Origin: CADEDH01 sp039029735
GTDB lineage: Bacteria > Actinomycetota > Acidimicrobiia > Acidimicrobiales > SZUA-35
Assembly (NCBI GenBank): GCA_039029735.1
Contig: JBCCFL010000002.1
Span: 124,001 to 188,000, forward strand
Reading direction: 5' to 3'
Length of the DNA: 64,000 bases
Below the pieces are notes generated by a model. It searched no databases. It had not been told where the DNA came from and worked only from the letters and a program-made list of their open reading frames with translations. The position numbers and the translations under genes were made by a program. This document shows positions 15,201 to 25,253 of this stretch, in pieces (position 1 is the first letter of the stretch; every line of letters starts with the position of its first letter).

Positions 15201-17501
15201 TCAGCGGGCGTCCTGGATGGCGCCCCACACGCGCTGGGCGGTGAGCGGCATGTCGATGTGGGTCACCCCGAGGTGCGACACTGCATCGACCACGGCGTTG
15301 TGGATGGCCGGCGTCGAACCGATCGTTCCTGACTCACCGATGCCCTTGGCCCCGAGGGGGTTGCGGGGGCTCGGTGTCTCGGTGTTGCTCGTCTCGAAGC
15401 TGCACAGCTCGGCGGCCGACGGCATGGCGTAGTCCATCAGGTTCGACGTGATGGGGTTGCCGCCGTCGTCGTACTCCACCACCTCGTAGAGGGCCTGCGC
15501 CGCGCCCTGGGCGATGCCACCGTGCTGCTGACCCATGACCAGCATCGGGTTGAGGATCTGGCCGCAGTCGTCGACGGCGATGTGGCGCACCATCTCGACC
15601 TCGCCGGTCTCGGTGTCGACTTCGACCACCGAGATGTGCGACCCGAACGGGAAGGTGGAGTCGGTGCCGTCGAAGTCCAGTTCGTGGGCGAGCCCGGGCT
15701 CCATGTCGCCGGGGCGCTGCGCATCGTCGTTCGACGCCGCCACCAGCTCGGCCCAGCTCTTGTTCGACGTTGGCACGCCGGCGACCTGCAGGCCACCCTC
15801 GCCGACCACGATGTCGTCTTCGCTGGCCTCGAGGAGGTGCGCCGCCAGCTTCTTGGCCTTGGCCAGCACCTCACCGGAGGCGATGTGCACGGCCGAGCCC
15901 GCGGTCTGGAGCGAGCGGGAGCCCATCGTGCCCTGACCACGCGGCACCTCGGCGGTGTCGGACTGGATCAAGGTCACGTCTTCCATCGGCACGCCGAGGA
16001 TGTCGGAGGCGATCATCGAGAACGCCGTCTCGTGACCCTGGCCGTGGGCGCTGGTGCCCACTCGGGCGTTGACCTTGCCGTCCTCGGTGATCTCAACGGC
16101 GCCGTACTCCACGTGGAGCCCGGCGGGGGCGGTCACCTCGACGTAGGACGACACGCCGATACCGATCTGCTTCGAGTCACCGGAGGCCCGGCGAGCGGCC
16201 TGGTCGGCCAGAAGCTGGCTGTACCCGGCGGCCTCGACCACGGCGTCGAGCGACTTCTCGTACTCGCCCGAGTCATAGTTGGCGCCGCCGTGGGTGGTGA
16301 GCGGGAACTGATCGGGCTGCAGGAAGTTCTTGCGCCGGATCTCGACCGGGTCGATGCCGAGCTCGTCGGCGGCCCGGTCGAGGGTGCGCTCCAACAGCTG
16401 GGTGGCCTCGGGGCGACCGGCACCGCGGTAGGCGGCAGTGGTCGTGGTGTTGGTGGCGGCGGTTTCGGCGTAGTAGCGGATCTTCGGGATCTGGTAGACG
16501 CCCTGGATCATCGTCTGGGTGAAGATCGTGAGGAAGCCACCGATGGCCGGGTAGGCGCCGGAGTCGCACACCACCTTGGCGTCGAGGCCCACGATGGTGC
16601 CGTCGCTGGTGAGGCCCATCTTGGCTGTCATGGTCATGCCGCGGCCATGGGCCAGCGACACCATGTTCTCGCTGCGCTCCTCGGTCCACTTGACCGGGCG
16701 GTTCAGGTCCTGGGCGATCTTCGTGGTGAGGAAGTGCTCCACGTAGGGGCCGGCCTTGGGGCCGAAGCCACCACCGACGAACGGGGCAGCCACCCGGGTC
16801 TTCTCGGGGTCGAGCCCGACCATGCCCACGATCGCGTCTTTCACCGCGATCGGATTCTGCGAGGGGATCCACACGGTCATCTCGTCACCCTCGGGGATCG
16901 AGATGCAGCCGTTCGGCTCCATCGGGACGCCAGCCAGCCGCTGGGACACCATCTTGATCTCCACCACGGTGTCGGCGCCTTCGAGCGGATCGCCGTCGTC
17001 CTCGCCGAGGCCGATACCGGTCTCGAACACCTTGTTGGTGCCCTTCTCCTCGAACAGGATCGGAGCACCGTCGGCCAGGGCGGCCTCCATGTCGGTCACG
17101 GCTTGCAGCTCGGTGTAGTCGACGAACACGGCCTCCGCGGCGTCGGCGGCGATCTCACGGCTGTCGGCCACCACGGCGGCCACGATGTCGCCGACGAAGC
17201 GCACCTTGCCCTTGGCGAGCACCGGGCGGTTGAACGCAGCGTCGAACATCGGGAAGCCCTGGAAGTCCGGGATGCCGATGTTCTCCGAGGTCCACACGCC
17301 AGCGACGCCTGGCATGCCCTCGGCCTCGCTGGTGTCGATGCTGTCGATCGTGGCGTGGGCCCACGGTGAGCGGACGAAGTGCACGTAGCCCAGGCCCTCG
17401 ATCTCCATGTCGTCGTAGTACTTGTCGACGCCCTTGAGGAGCGTCGGGTCCTCTCGACGGAGAACGGAGTTACCGAGAATCGAGCCCTGAACAGCAGTCA
17501 T
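15201..17501 (-). CDS. Molybdenum hydroxylase large subunit, CoxL-like (form II)
   Basis: A 766-residue molybdopterin-cytosine-dinucleotide subunit of the xanthine oxidase/aerobic CO dehydrogenase family. It has the N-terminal a/b-hammerhead domain and the Mo-binding region. The active-site loop at 357-363 reads AYRGAGR, the form II signature; form I CO dehydrogenases carry AYRCSFR with the essential cysteine. The catalytic glutamate is present in GIGESGTIGS near the C-terminus. Form II enzymes usually hydroxylate aromatic or aldehyde substrates, so CO oxidation should not be assumed. AAGGAGCGTCC precedes the ATG. The FAD (CoxM) and iron-sulfur (CoxS) subunits are not adjacent, which is unusual. 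Confidence 0.9.
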   Translation of the reverse strand: MTAVQGSILGNSVLRREDPTLLKGVDKYYDDMEIEGLGYVHFVRSPWAHATIDSIDTSEAEGMPGVAGVWTSENIGIPDFQGFPMFDAAFNRPVLAKGKVRFVGDIVAAVVADSREIAADAAEAVFVDYTELQAVTDMEAALADGAPILFEEKGTNKVFETGIGLGEDDGDPLEGADTVVEIKMVSQRLAGVPMEPNGCISIPEGDEMTVWIPSQNPIAVKDAIVGMVGLDPEKTRVAAPFVGGGFGPKAGPYVEHFLTTKIAQDLNRPVKWTEERSENMVSLAHGRGMTMTAKMGLTSDGTIVGLDAKVVCDSGAYPAIGGFLTIFTQTMIQGVYQIPKIRYYAETAATNTTTTAAYRGAGRPEATQLLERTLDRAADELGIDPVEIRRKNFLQPDQFPLTTHGGANYDSGEYEKSLDAVVEAAGYSQLLADQAARRASGDSKQIGIGVSSYVEVTAPAGLHVEYGAVEITEDGKVNARVGTSAHGQGHETAFSMIASDILGVPMEDVTLIQSDTAEVPRGQGTMGSRSLQTAGSAVHIASGEVLAKAKKLAAHLLEASEDDIVVGEGGLQVAGVPTSNKSWAELVAASNDDAQRPGDMEPGLAHELDFDGTDSTFPFGSHISVVEVDTETGEVEMVRHIAVDDCGQILNPMLVMGQQHGGIAQGAAQALYEVVEYDDGGNPITSNLMDYAMPSAAELCSFETSNTETPSPRNPLGAKGIGESGTIGSTPAIHNAVVDAVSHLGVTHIDMPLTAQRVWGAIQDAR

Positions 17502-17598
17502 GGACGCTCCTTACCAGTGCGGGGTACGTGCAGTCGGATGAGAATTGTGCCTCTGATTGTGGTCGTCAGTCACGTCTCGCGCCGAATTGGGCGGACAG

Positions 17599-18777
17599 TC
17601 AGCCGGCCGTTGGGTTCAGGGCCCGCCATCGACGGGCGATCACGGTGTTGAGCACCACCAGTGCAACGAGGGCGGTGGCGGCGGTGAACCCGAAGGCTGC
17701 GGTGTAGCCGTAGCCCACCACGATCAACCCGAGAAGGGGGCCGACGAGGGCGTTGGCGATGTCGTAGAAGCCGGTAAACGTGGCCATCGCCGCCCCTCGT
17801 TCGTGGTCGGGAACGCCCGCGATCGCAAGGGGGATGAACGACGGCGATTGCAGTGAGAGTCCTGCCGCCAGCAGCACCGCCCCCACGAACACACCAGCGG
17901 GCGCAGTCCAGAAGGCCACCACCAGAGCCGCGATGACGGTGACCACGAGTGCGCCCGAGCCCGCCCTGATCGGCCCGATCACGTCGGGGATGCCGCCCCC
18001 GAACAGGCGGACGAGGATCACCGCCCCCGACAGCACGGTGAAGATGATCGACACGTCGCGCACGCCGACCTCGCGGCCGTACAACGAGGCGAAGGCCAGG
18101 AACCCGTTGAAGGCGAACACACCGAACAACGTGACCACGCCAGGCAGGAGCGACGCCCGGTACACGAGGGGAGCTGGCACACGCTCGGGGTCACCGGGCG
18201 TTGGGGGGGTGAGCAGGAGCCCGACGGCACCGGCGGCGAGTGCCAACCCGCCGACGAGCATCCACACCTCGTCGTAGCCGAAACGGTCGAGGAGGCGAAC
18301 GCCGACCACAGGGCCGAGCCCCAGCCCGGCGTGGATCGCCACCAGGGCGAGGCTGGCGGCCTGGCTCCGCCGATTGTCGGGGGCCAGTTCCAGCGCTCGC
18401 ATGGTGACACCGATGAACACCCCAGCCCCGCCGGCGCCGAGGATCAGCCTCGACACGATGGCGACGGGAACCGACGCGGGGGCCACCAGGAGCACGGCCA
18501 TCGATGTCGCAGAAACCAGGGCGCCCCAGAACACGATGTGGCGGGCGCCTCGCCCGTCGGCCACTCGGCCGATGAAGGGTCTCGTCAGCAGCGCCGACAC
18601 GGCGATGGAGCCCATCACGGTGCCGGCGGTGGCCTCGGTGCCGCCGATCACGTCGACCACGAACGTCGGCATCAGTGCGTTGAGCACGCCGGTACCCGCG
18701 AAGAACAGCGACGAGGTGAGCATCAGGGCCACGAACTCGGCGCCGAGGAGTCGTTCGGGCGACGAAGGGCCGGGCAC
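17599..18777 (-). CDS. MFS transporter
   Basis: A major facilitator superfamily permease of about 392 residues with twelve predicted helices. The loop 2-3 motif is visible as RPFIGRVADGRGARHIVFWG, and a second related loop (VRLFGGGIPDVIGPIRAGS) lies between helices 8 and 9. The GTG at 18777 is preferred to the TTG at 18813: TACCCT lies 7 nt upstream of the GTG, matching the leaderless pattern of the window, and the extra 12 residues look non-conserved. The TetR gene upstream on the same strand ends 80 bases away, so TetR control of export is possible. The substrate is unknown. Confidence 0.85.
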   Translation of the reverse strand: MPGPSSPERLLGAEFVALMLTSSLFFAGTGVLNALMPTFVVDVIGGTEATAGTVMGSIAVSALLTRPFIGRVADGRGARHIVFWGALVSATSMAVLLVAPASVPVAIVSRLILGAGGAGVFIGVTMRALELAPDNRRSQAASLALVAIHAGLGLGPVVGVRLLDRFGYDEVWMLVGGLALAAGAVGLLLTPPTPGDPERVPAPLVYRASLLPGVVTLFGVFAFNGFLAFASLYGREVGVRDVSIIFTVLSGAVILVRLFGGGIPDVIGPIRAGSGALVVTVIAALVVAFWTAPAGVFVGAVLLAAGLSLQSPSFIPLAIAGVPDHERGAAMATFTGFYDIANALVGPLLGLIVVGYGYTAAFGFTAATALVALVVLNTVIARRWRALNPTAG

Positions 18778-18784
18778 TGCTGCG

Positions 18785-18790
18785 AGGGTA
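18785..18790 (-). promoter_or_regulatory. -10 box TACCCT for the MFS gene
   Basis: Read on the minus strand, TACCCT is followed by 7 nt and GTG (18777-18775). The same hexamer stands before the phospholipase-D-like gene. It gives the transporter its own leaderless transcript. Confidence 0.5.
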
Positions 18791-18857
18791 CGAACTCGGG
18801 TCGTGCCGGGCAATCCGAGCCGGCGTGGAGACGTCGAGGCGTCGAGGAGTCGAGACG

Positions 18858-19517
18858 TCAGGGCATCGGGTTGGAGGCGGTGTCGTTGACGCCAGCGGTG
18901 TGCGTGGTGGCCTCAGCTCCAGCTCCCGCAGCCACGAGGGCGGCCACCTCATCGGCCAGCTCCATCGTGACGGGTTCGCCGGTGAGGAGGAGCCGTACCC
19001 ACAGTGGACCGATCAGCGTCTCGATGACGAGCGTGGCATCGGTGCCGGGTGGGAGTTCGCCCCGCTCGATCGCCCGCTCGACGATGGCCCCGGACAAGGC
19101 CAGACGCTCGGCCCAGAACCCGCCCATGCCGGCCGCCAGTTCATCCGATGTGATCGCCGCCGCCACCAACGATCGCGACCGTCGTCCCCGCGCCTCGGGC
19201 GTCATGTTCCCCGCCACGGCGCGGGCCAAGGCCTGCAGATCGGCCGAGAACGAGCCGGAGTCGGGGATCGGGATGTTCTCCTCGGAGGCCTCCCGGGCCG
19301 AGTCGGCGATCAGTTCTGACTTCGTTGGCCAGCGCCGGTAGACGGTGGTCTTGTGCACGCCGGCTCGGGCGGCGACGGCCTCGATGGTCAGGGCATCGAA
19401 GCCCGCCTCGACAAGGAGTTCCTCGGTGGCGTGGAGGATGGCGGACCTCACCCGGGCGGCCCGACCGCCGGGGCGTTGATCGCCAACTCGGGGCGCAGAC
19501 TCTGTCACACCCGTCAC
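18858..19517 (-). CDS. TetR family transcriptional regulator
   Basis: A 219-residue repressor-type protein. The N-terminal HTH (about 20-66) reads RSAILHATEELLVEAGFDAL, TIEAVAARAGVHKTTVYRRW, followed by PTKSELIADS; the C-terminal ligand domain is helical and Ala-rich. The GTG at 19517 is the longest start; a GTG at 19508 is also possible. It is divergent from an SRPBCC-domain gene, and two CGCA-N8-TGCG elements lie in the 94 bp between them, so it probably represses both directions. The ligand is unknown; the SRPBCC product may bind or modify it. Confidence 0.9.
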   Translation of the reverse strand: MTGVTESAPRVGDQRPGGRAARVRSAILHATEELLVEAGFDALTIEAVAARAGVHKTTVYRRWPTKSELIADSAREASEENIPIPDSGSFSADLQALARAVAGNMTPEARGRRSRSLVAAAITSDELAAGMGGFWAERLALSGAIVERAIERGELPPGTDATLVIETLIGPLWVRLLLTGEPVTMELADEVAALVAAGAGAEATTHTAGVNDTASNPMP

Positions 19518-19522
19518 ACTAT

Positions 19523-19584
19523 CGCATCTTCAGTTGCGTTTGTAGTCCACCTGGTTCATAGTGGGTAACGCAACATGAGTTGCG
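19523..19584. promoter_or_regulatory. Pair of TetR-type operators, CGCA-N8-TGCG
   Basis: The dyad CGCA-N8-TGCG occurs at 19523-19538 and 19569-19584, centres 46 bp apart. Both right halves read AGTTGCG. The second site is the better dyad: CGCAAC-ATGA-GTTGCG. TTGCGT (19534-19539) and CATAGT (19557-19562), 17 bp apart, could be the SRPBCC promoter, which the two sites would bracket. Confidence 0.6.
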
Positions 19585-19611
19585 ACAACAGAGCCAGCCG
19601 AGGAGCCTGCC

Positions 19612-20061
19612 ATGCGCCACGCAATCCACACCGAGATCGACATCGACGCCGCCCCCGAGGTGGTCTGGTCGGTGCTCACCGATCTCGACGGCTATGCGGA
19701 GTGGAACCCGTTCATGACCGAGTCGTCGGGCACCGTGGCGGTTGGTGAGCGGCTCACCAACCGGATGCACCCCCCGGGCGGCCGAGCGATCACCTTCAAG
19801 CCGACCGTCACCGCGGTCGATCACGGCCGGGTGTTCGAGTGGCTCGGGAGGCTCTGGGTCAACGGTCTGTTCGATGGGCGGCACCGCTTCGAGCTGACGC
19901 CGATCGCCGGAGGTGGCACCCACCTCGACCACAGCGAGTCGTTCAGTGGCGTGCTCGTGAGGGTTCTGCGGTCATCGCTCGACACGCAGACCAGAGAGGG
20001 GTTCGAGGCGATGAACGCTGCCCTCAAGGCACGAGCCGAACAGGTCGCGACGTGCGCCTGA
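19612..20061 (+). CDS. SRPBCC domain-containing protein
   Basis: A 149-residue START/Bet v1-fold protein. The pattern is typical: a first strand and helix (HTEIDIDAAPEVVWSVLTDL), then YAEWNPFM, long antiparallel strands and a C-terminal helix (QTREGFEAMNAALKARAEQ). Such proteins enclose a hydrophobic ligand and act as cyclases, lipid carriers or stress proteins; no catalytic residues can be assigned. GAGGAG precedes the ATG by a usable spacing. It is divergent from, and probably repressed by, the TetR protein, and a GC-rich hairpin follows. Confidence 0.85.
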   Translation: MRHAIHTEIDIDAAPEVVWSVLTDLDGYAEWNPFMTESSGTVAVGERLTNRMHPPGGRAITFKPTVTAVDHGRVFEWLGRLWVNGLFDGRHRFELTPIAGGGTHLDHSESFSGVLVRVLRSSLDTQTREGFEAMNAALKARAEQVATCA

Positions 20062-20098
20062 GGTGCTGTGTCACCGTAGTCGGCGCCGAAAACAGGAC

Positions 20099-20126
20099 CC
20101 GCCCCGGGTGGGCAAACCCGGGGCGG
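20099..20126 (+). terminator. GC-rich hairpin after the SRPBCC gene
   Basis: CCGCCCCGGG (20099-20108) and CCCGGGGCGG (20117-20126) pair over 10 bp with an 8-nt loop, 37 nt past the stop. The remaining 170 bp before the Lon stop hold only a weak CCTGGG/CCCAGG pairing and no recognisable RNA gene. Confidence 0.6.
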
Positions 20127-20297
20127 AAGGGATACGGCGACCGGACCAAACGGAGGGATGGGTAGGGCGACAGGTCCGGCCGCCGTAGAGCGGTCCCCGA
20201 ATCAAGGGTGGACTCGATTCCTGGGTGCTCACTACAAAAGAACAGCCCAGGAGCGGGGATATTCCAAGGGTCGCATGTGCAACCCCTGTGATGTGCG

Positions 20298-22682
<2,385 letters not shown>

Positions 22683-22761
22683 TGAGGCCTCCTTCCGGAT
22701 GATCCGACGACGCTTCTCCCGCTCCCCGGAGACCAGGGTGGGTTGACGTCTGCCGTCTTAG

Positions 22762-22781
22762 ATTACAAGATTACATGTAAT
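22762..22781. promoter_or_regulatory. AT-rich operator-like cluster between lon and the divergent gene
   Basis: Three half-sites in 20 bp: ATTACA at 22762 and 22770, and TGTAAT at 22776. The last two form the perfect palindrome ATTACATGTAAT (22770-22781). On the minus strand the same stretch gives two adjacent TGTAATCT units, each holding a TANNNT-type -10 for lon. The element stands out in GC-rich surroundings. It is not a HAIR, CIRCE or ClgR-type site as I know them. Confidence 0.5.
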
Positions 22782-22789
22782 GATAGTTG

Positions 22790-22842
22790 CTCGGTAAGGA
22801 ACCGAGACCCCCCGACGGCTATTCCCGATCGACTGAATCGGG
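22790..22842 (+). promoter_or_regulatory. Two-hairpin leader before the 22893 gene
   Basis: CTCGGT-AAGGA-ACCGAG (22790-22806) presents an AAGGA loop. CCCGAT-N7-ATCGGG (22824-22842) follows and ends in GTTT. If transcription starts at the AT-rich cluster, the gene has a leader of about 100 nt, long compared with the leaderless genes around it. An attenuator or RNA switch is possible but unproven. Confidence 0.35.
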
Positions 22843-22892
22843 TTTGGGCGTCTCCGGGGCAGAGAACGACTCCCCCACGAAAGAAGTTCCCG

Positions 22893-23417
22893 ATGCCCAA
22901 GCGCCCCACCCCACCCCTCACGCCAGAAGAAGCCGCGGCCTGGTTCGCCGGTCGGATACCCGACGACTGGTTCGTCGGGCCGCCCCGAGTCATTCATGAC
23001 CGGGACGAGATCCTCGTGATCGGGCGTCTCGCCGACCCCGACGCGCCCGAAGGCGAGGATTCGGCCCGTGTGGCCGCCACTGCCCGCATCAGCGGATTCC
23101 GGGAGGACACCCGCCAGTACCGCATGCGTGTGGCCGACGAGGCCCAGGCCCGATGGCACCGCGTGGTGTCGTGGGGCGCAGAGTGCGGTGATGTCGAGGC
23201 CACATTCACCCACGCGTCGGTGCCGGTGATGACCCGCCTCAAGCTCGAACAGCGAGCGCTGCTCGACACCCTCATCGATGCTGGCGTGGCATCGAGCCGC
23301 TCTGAGGCCTTGGCCTGGTGCGTGGAGCAGGTGGACGAGCACCAGAGCGAATGGATCGACCGCCTCCGCGACGCCATGACCGAGGTGGAGCGCATCCGCT
23401 CCGAAGGCCCGAACTAA
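22893..23417 (+). CDS. Conserved protein of unknown function with C-terminal RHH-like segment
   Basis: A 174-residue protein I do not recognise. The first 75 residues have a proline-rich start followed by TPEEAAAWFAGRIPDDWF and strands around EILVIGRL. The middle is charged (FREDTRQYRMRVADEAQARW). Residues about 120-150 (VMTRLKLEQRALLDTLIDAG, VASSRSEALAWCV) look like the strand-helix-helix of ribbon-helix-helix DNA-binding proteins. If so, it might bind the ATTACA cluster between it and lon. The ATG at 22893 is chosen since the family-like sequence begins there and the longer frame runs through the hairpin leader. No signal peptide or membrane helix. Confidence 0.7.
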   Translation: MPKRPTPPLTPEEAAAWFAGRIPDDWFVGPPRVIHDRDEILVIGRLADPDAPEGEDSARVAATARISGFREDTRQYRMRVADEAQARWHRVVSWGAECGDVEATFTHASVPVMTRLKLEQRALLDTLIDAGVASSRSEALAWCVEQVDEHQSEWIDRLRDAMTEVERIRSEGPN

Positions 23418-23424
23418 CTCCCGC

Positions 23425-24015
23425 TCAGGTGGTGGGGGAGATGAGGCCCTCGGTGACGAGGAACTGCTCATAGCGGCTGGGGTCGATCCAGGCCCCGGTC
23501 GCCTCGGCGAACACCCGGGCCGGCGCCGCCATCAGATCGGTCTGGCCGGCCCGCGCTGCGGTCGACGACACGCCGTCCACCACCTCGTCGGGGAGCCGGA
23601 GCAACACCTCTGGCTCCACCTCCAGTGGTGGCCGGGGGGCGACGGCGACCTCGGGGAGCTGCGCCAGGGTGGCATCGCGCACCGCAGGATCGTCGTCGTA
23701 CCACTGGAGCTCGTGGATCTGGAGCCACTTGTCGGCGCCCATGATCACCACGTCGTACCCCTCGGCGATCTCGGCGACCAGCCGCTTGTCGGTCACGGCG
23801 GCATCGAGCCAGTCGTGCTCGGCTGCAACGGCCTCGAGCACCTGCCAGCGGTGAGCGAAGATCGGCCGCTGCACCCGGTGCTTGCCAAGCACCTCGGCGC
23901 TGGTGGCGAGCACCACCTGGTCCAGCTCGAACTGATCTCGGGCTGCGGCCGCAATCGCCACGTGGGCCGTGGTCGGCGGATTGAACGAGCCCGGATAGAC
24001 GCCGGTGCGAGGCAT
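23425..24015 (-). CDS. NadD-like nucleotidyltransferase (HxGH-type fold variant)
   Basis: A 196-residue nucleotidylyl transferase. The N-terminal motif is GSFNPPTTAHVAIA, the nicotinate-nucleotide adenylyltransferase signature, and the second motif is VSSTAAR, a variant of the usual ISST-R. GADKWLQIHELQWY in the middle corresponds to the nicotinate-binding segment. It may adenylylate a mononucleotide, but the divergence and the position away from rsfS or proB mean that it may not be the housekeeping NadD. The ATG at 24015 has CATCCT 6 nt upstream. It is divergent from the phospholipase-D-like gene. Confidence 0.75.
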   Translation of the reverse strand: MPRTGVYPGSFNPPTTAHVAIAAAARDQFELDQVVLATSAEVLGKHRVQRPIFAHRWQVLEAVAAEHDWLDAAVTDKRLVAEIAEGYDVVIMGADKWLQIHELQWYDDDPAVRDATLAQLPEVAVAPRPPLEVEPEVLLRLPDEVVDGVSSTAARAGQTDLMAAPARVFAEATGAWIDPSRYEQFLVTEGLISPTT

Positions 24016-24104
24016 TGGATCAGGATGCCAGCCGTTCGTGTTCCGGCCACCGTCGGGCCACGAAGGTGTCACCGGGAGGGGCGGGAGCGCCGGCTGCGGC
24101 CGTC

Positions 24105-24110
24105 TACCCT
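24105..24110 (+). promoter_or_regulatory. -10 box TACCCT for the phospholipase-D-like gene
   Basis: TACCCT is followed by 6 nt and GTG at 24117. This fixes the start well inside the open frame that begins at 24015 and predicts a leaderless mRNA. Confidence 0.55.
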
Positions 24111-24116
24111 GACCCC

Positions 24117-25253
24117 GTGGCAGGAACCCCCGAGCCTGCGCTCGATCCCGACGAGCGGGGGACGCTCTCGCCCGGTGCGCTCCTCGACACTGACGCCTTC
24201 TTCGCCGAACTCCTGAACCGCATCGCAACCGCCCAGCAGCGGGTGCTGGTGCAGCTCATGACGTTCGATGGAGACGCCGCCGGGCTCCCCGTGGCCGACG
24301 CGCTGATTGCCGCGGCCGGCCGTGGGGTCGTGGTCGACCTGGTTGTCGACTGCTTCGCCCTCCGGTTCGTGAGTGACCAGTCCGCGACAGCTCCTGCCGT
24401 TGCCAACGAGGTGGCTCGCACGCAGCGCATGTTCCGGGCGTTGCGTGACGGCGGGGTGACGGTGCAGTTCACCAACCCGTACGGACCAACCGGCTGGCTC
24501 TACTACATGGCCCGGAACCACAAGAAGATCGTGGTGATCGACGACACCGCCTACCTCGGTGGCGTGAACGTGTCGGATCACAACGCGTCCTGGCACGACT
24601 TCATGGTTCGCCTCACGGATCCGGTGCTCGTCGAGGCCGTGGTTGCCGACGTGCTCACGACCCAGGAGGGCCGTGTCGTCGAGCGCACCGGACCGATTCT
24701 CACCAACGGTGCCATCGAGGCCACGTTCGACGAGATGGTGACGACAGCCGAGCGCCGAGTGGTGGTCGCATCGCCCTATGCAGTGGACCGCCGGCTCCCA
24801 GGCGTGCTCGCCGCCAGCGGTGCGCCCGAGCGAACGCTCGTCCTTGCTCCCGATCAGAACTATCCGTACCTCGAGCTGATCACCCCGGCGATCGTGAAGC
24901 AGCTCGACGAACTCGGGGTGCGCACTGTCACCTACCGCCGGTTCTCCCACGCCAAGTTCCTGCTGGCCGACGACCGGCTGCTGGTCGGCTCGTCCAACTT
25001 CGGTCGTCACAGCTTCTGGTGCAACCAGGAGATCGGGCTGATCATCGACGATCCGGCCTTCGTCGCCCACTTCGTGGCCACGATGCTCGACGACCTCGTG
25101 GAACGTGAGCCCGAGGCCCGCTGGCAGCAGCGGGCAGTCGGGGCGGTGGCTGCGGTTGCGATGGACATCGGCCTCCGGGCCTACGCCCGGGTGGTGGTGC
25201 CGCGCGTGCCGCCGCTGGCCGACTTCGACACGGTGGTCGGAGGTCGACCATGA
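24117..25253 (+). CDS. Phospholipase D-like / cardiolipin synthase-like protein
   Basis: A 378-residue enzyme of the phospholipase D superfamily with both HKD motifs complete. The first is in NHKKIVVIDDTAYLGGVN at about 140. The second is HAKFLLADDRLLVGSSNFG at about 280, followed by the paired NQEIGLIIDD. Such proteins transfer phosphatidyl groups (cardiolipin synthase) or hydrolyse phosphodiesters. No membrane helices are evident at the N-terminus, unlike classical cardiolipin synthases. The GTG start at 24117 is supported by TACCCT 6 nt upstream. Its stop overlaps the ATG of a VTT-like membrane protein, which argues for a shared role in membrane lipids. Confidence 0.85.
   Translation: MAGTPEPALDPDERGTLSPGALLDTDAFFAELLNRIATAQQRVLVQLMTFDGDAAGLPVADALIAAAGRGVVVDLVVDCFALRFVSDQSATAPAVANEVARTQRMFRALRDGGVTVQFTNPYGPTGWLYYMARNHKKIVVIDDTAYLGGVNVSDHNASWHDFMVRLTDPVLVEAVVADVLTTQEGRVVERTGPILTNGAIEATFDEMVTTAERRVVVASPYAVDRRLPGVLAASGAPERTLVLAPDQNYPYLELITPAIVKQLDELGVRTVTYRRFSHAKFLLADDRLLVGSSNFGRHSFWCNQEIGLIIDDPAFVAHFVATMLDDLVEREPEARWQQRAVGAVAAVAMDIGLRAYARVVVPRVPPLADFDTVVGGRP

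Noticed and set aside
15522..17369. 615-codon open frame opposite the CoxL-type gene
   Set aside because: It is the antisense of a well-conserved enzyme. The composition is His/Gly/Val-rich as expected of GC-rich shadow frames, and no family motif is present.
15201..17501. Aerobic carbon monoxide dehydrogenase function
   Set aside because: The active-site loop is AYRGAGR, not the cysteine-containing form I loop, and the partner subunits are missing.
18820..18857. GTCGAG/GACGTC-rich stretch between MFS and TetR
   Set aside because: Short imperfect repeats of GTCGAG are common in this GC-rich sequence; no clear dyad or tandem period emerges.
20062..20297. Possible tRNA or structured RNA between the SRPBCC gene and lon
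   Set aside because: There is a GATTC-like loop and a CCTGGG/CCCAGG pair, but no acceptor stem, anticodon arm or known RNA consensus. Only the hairpin at 20099-20126 is convincing.
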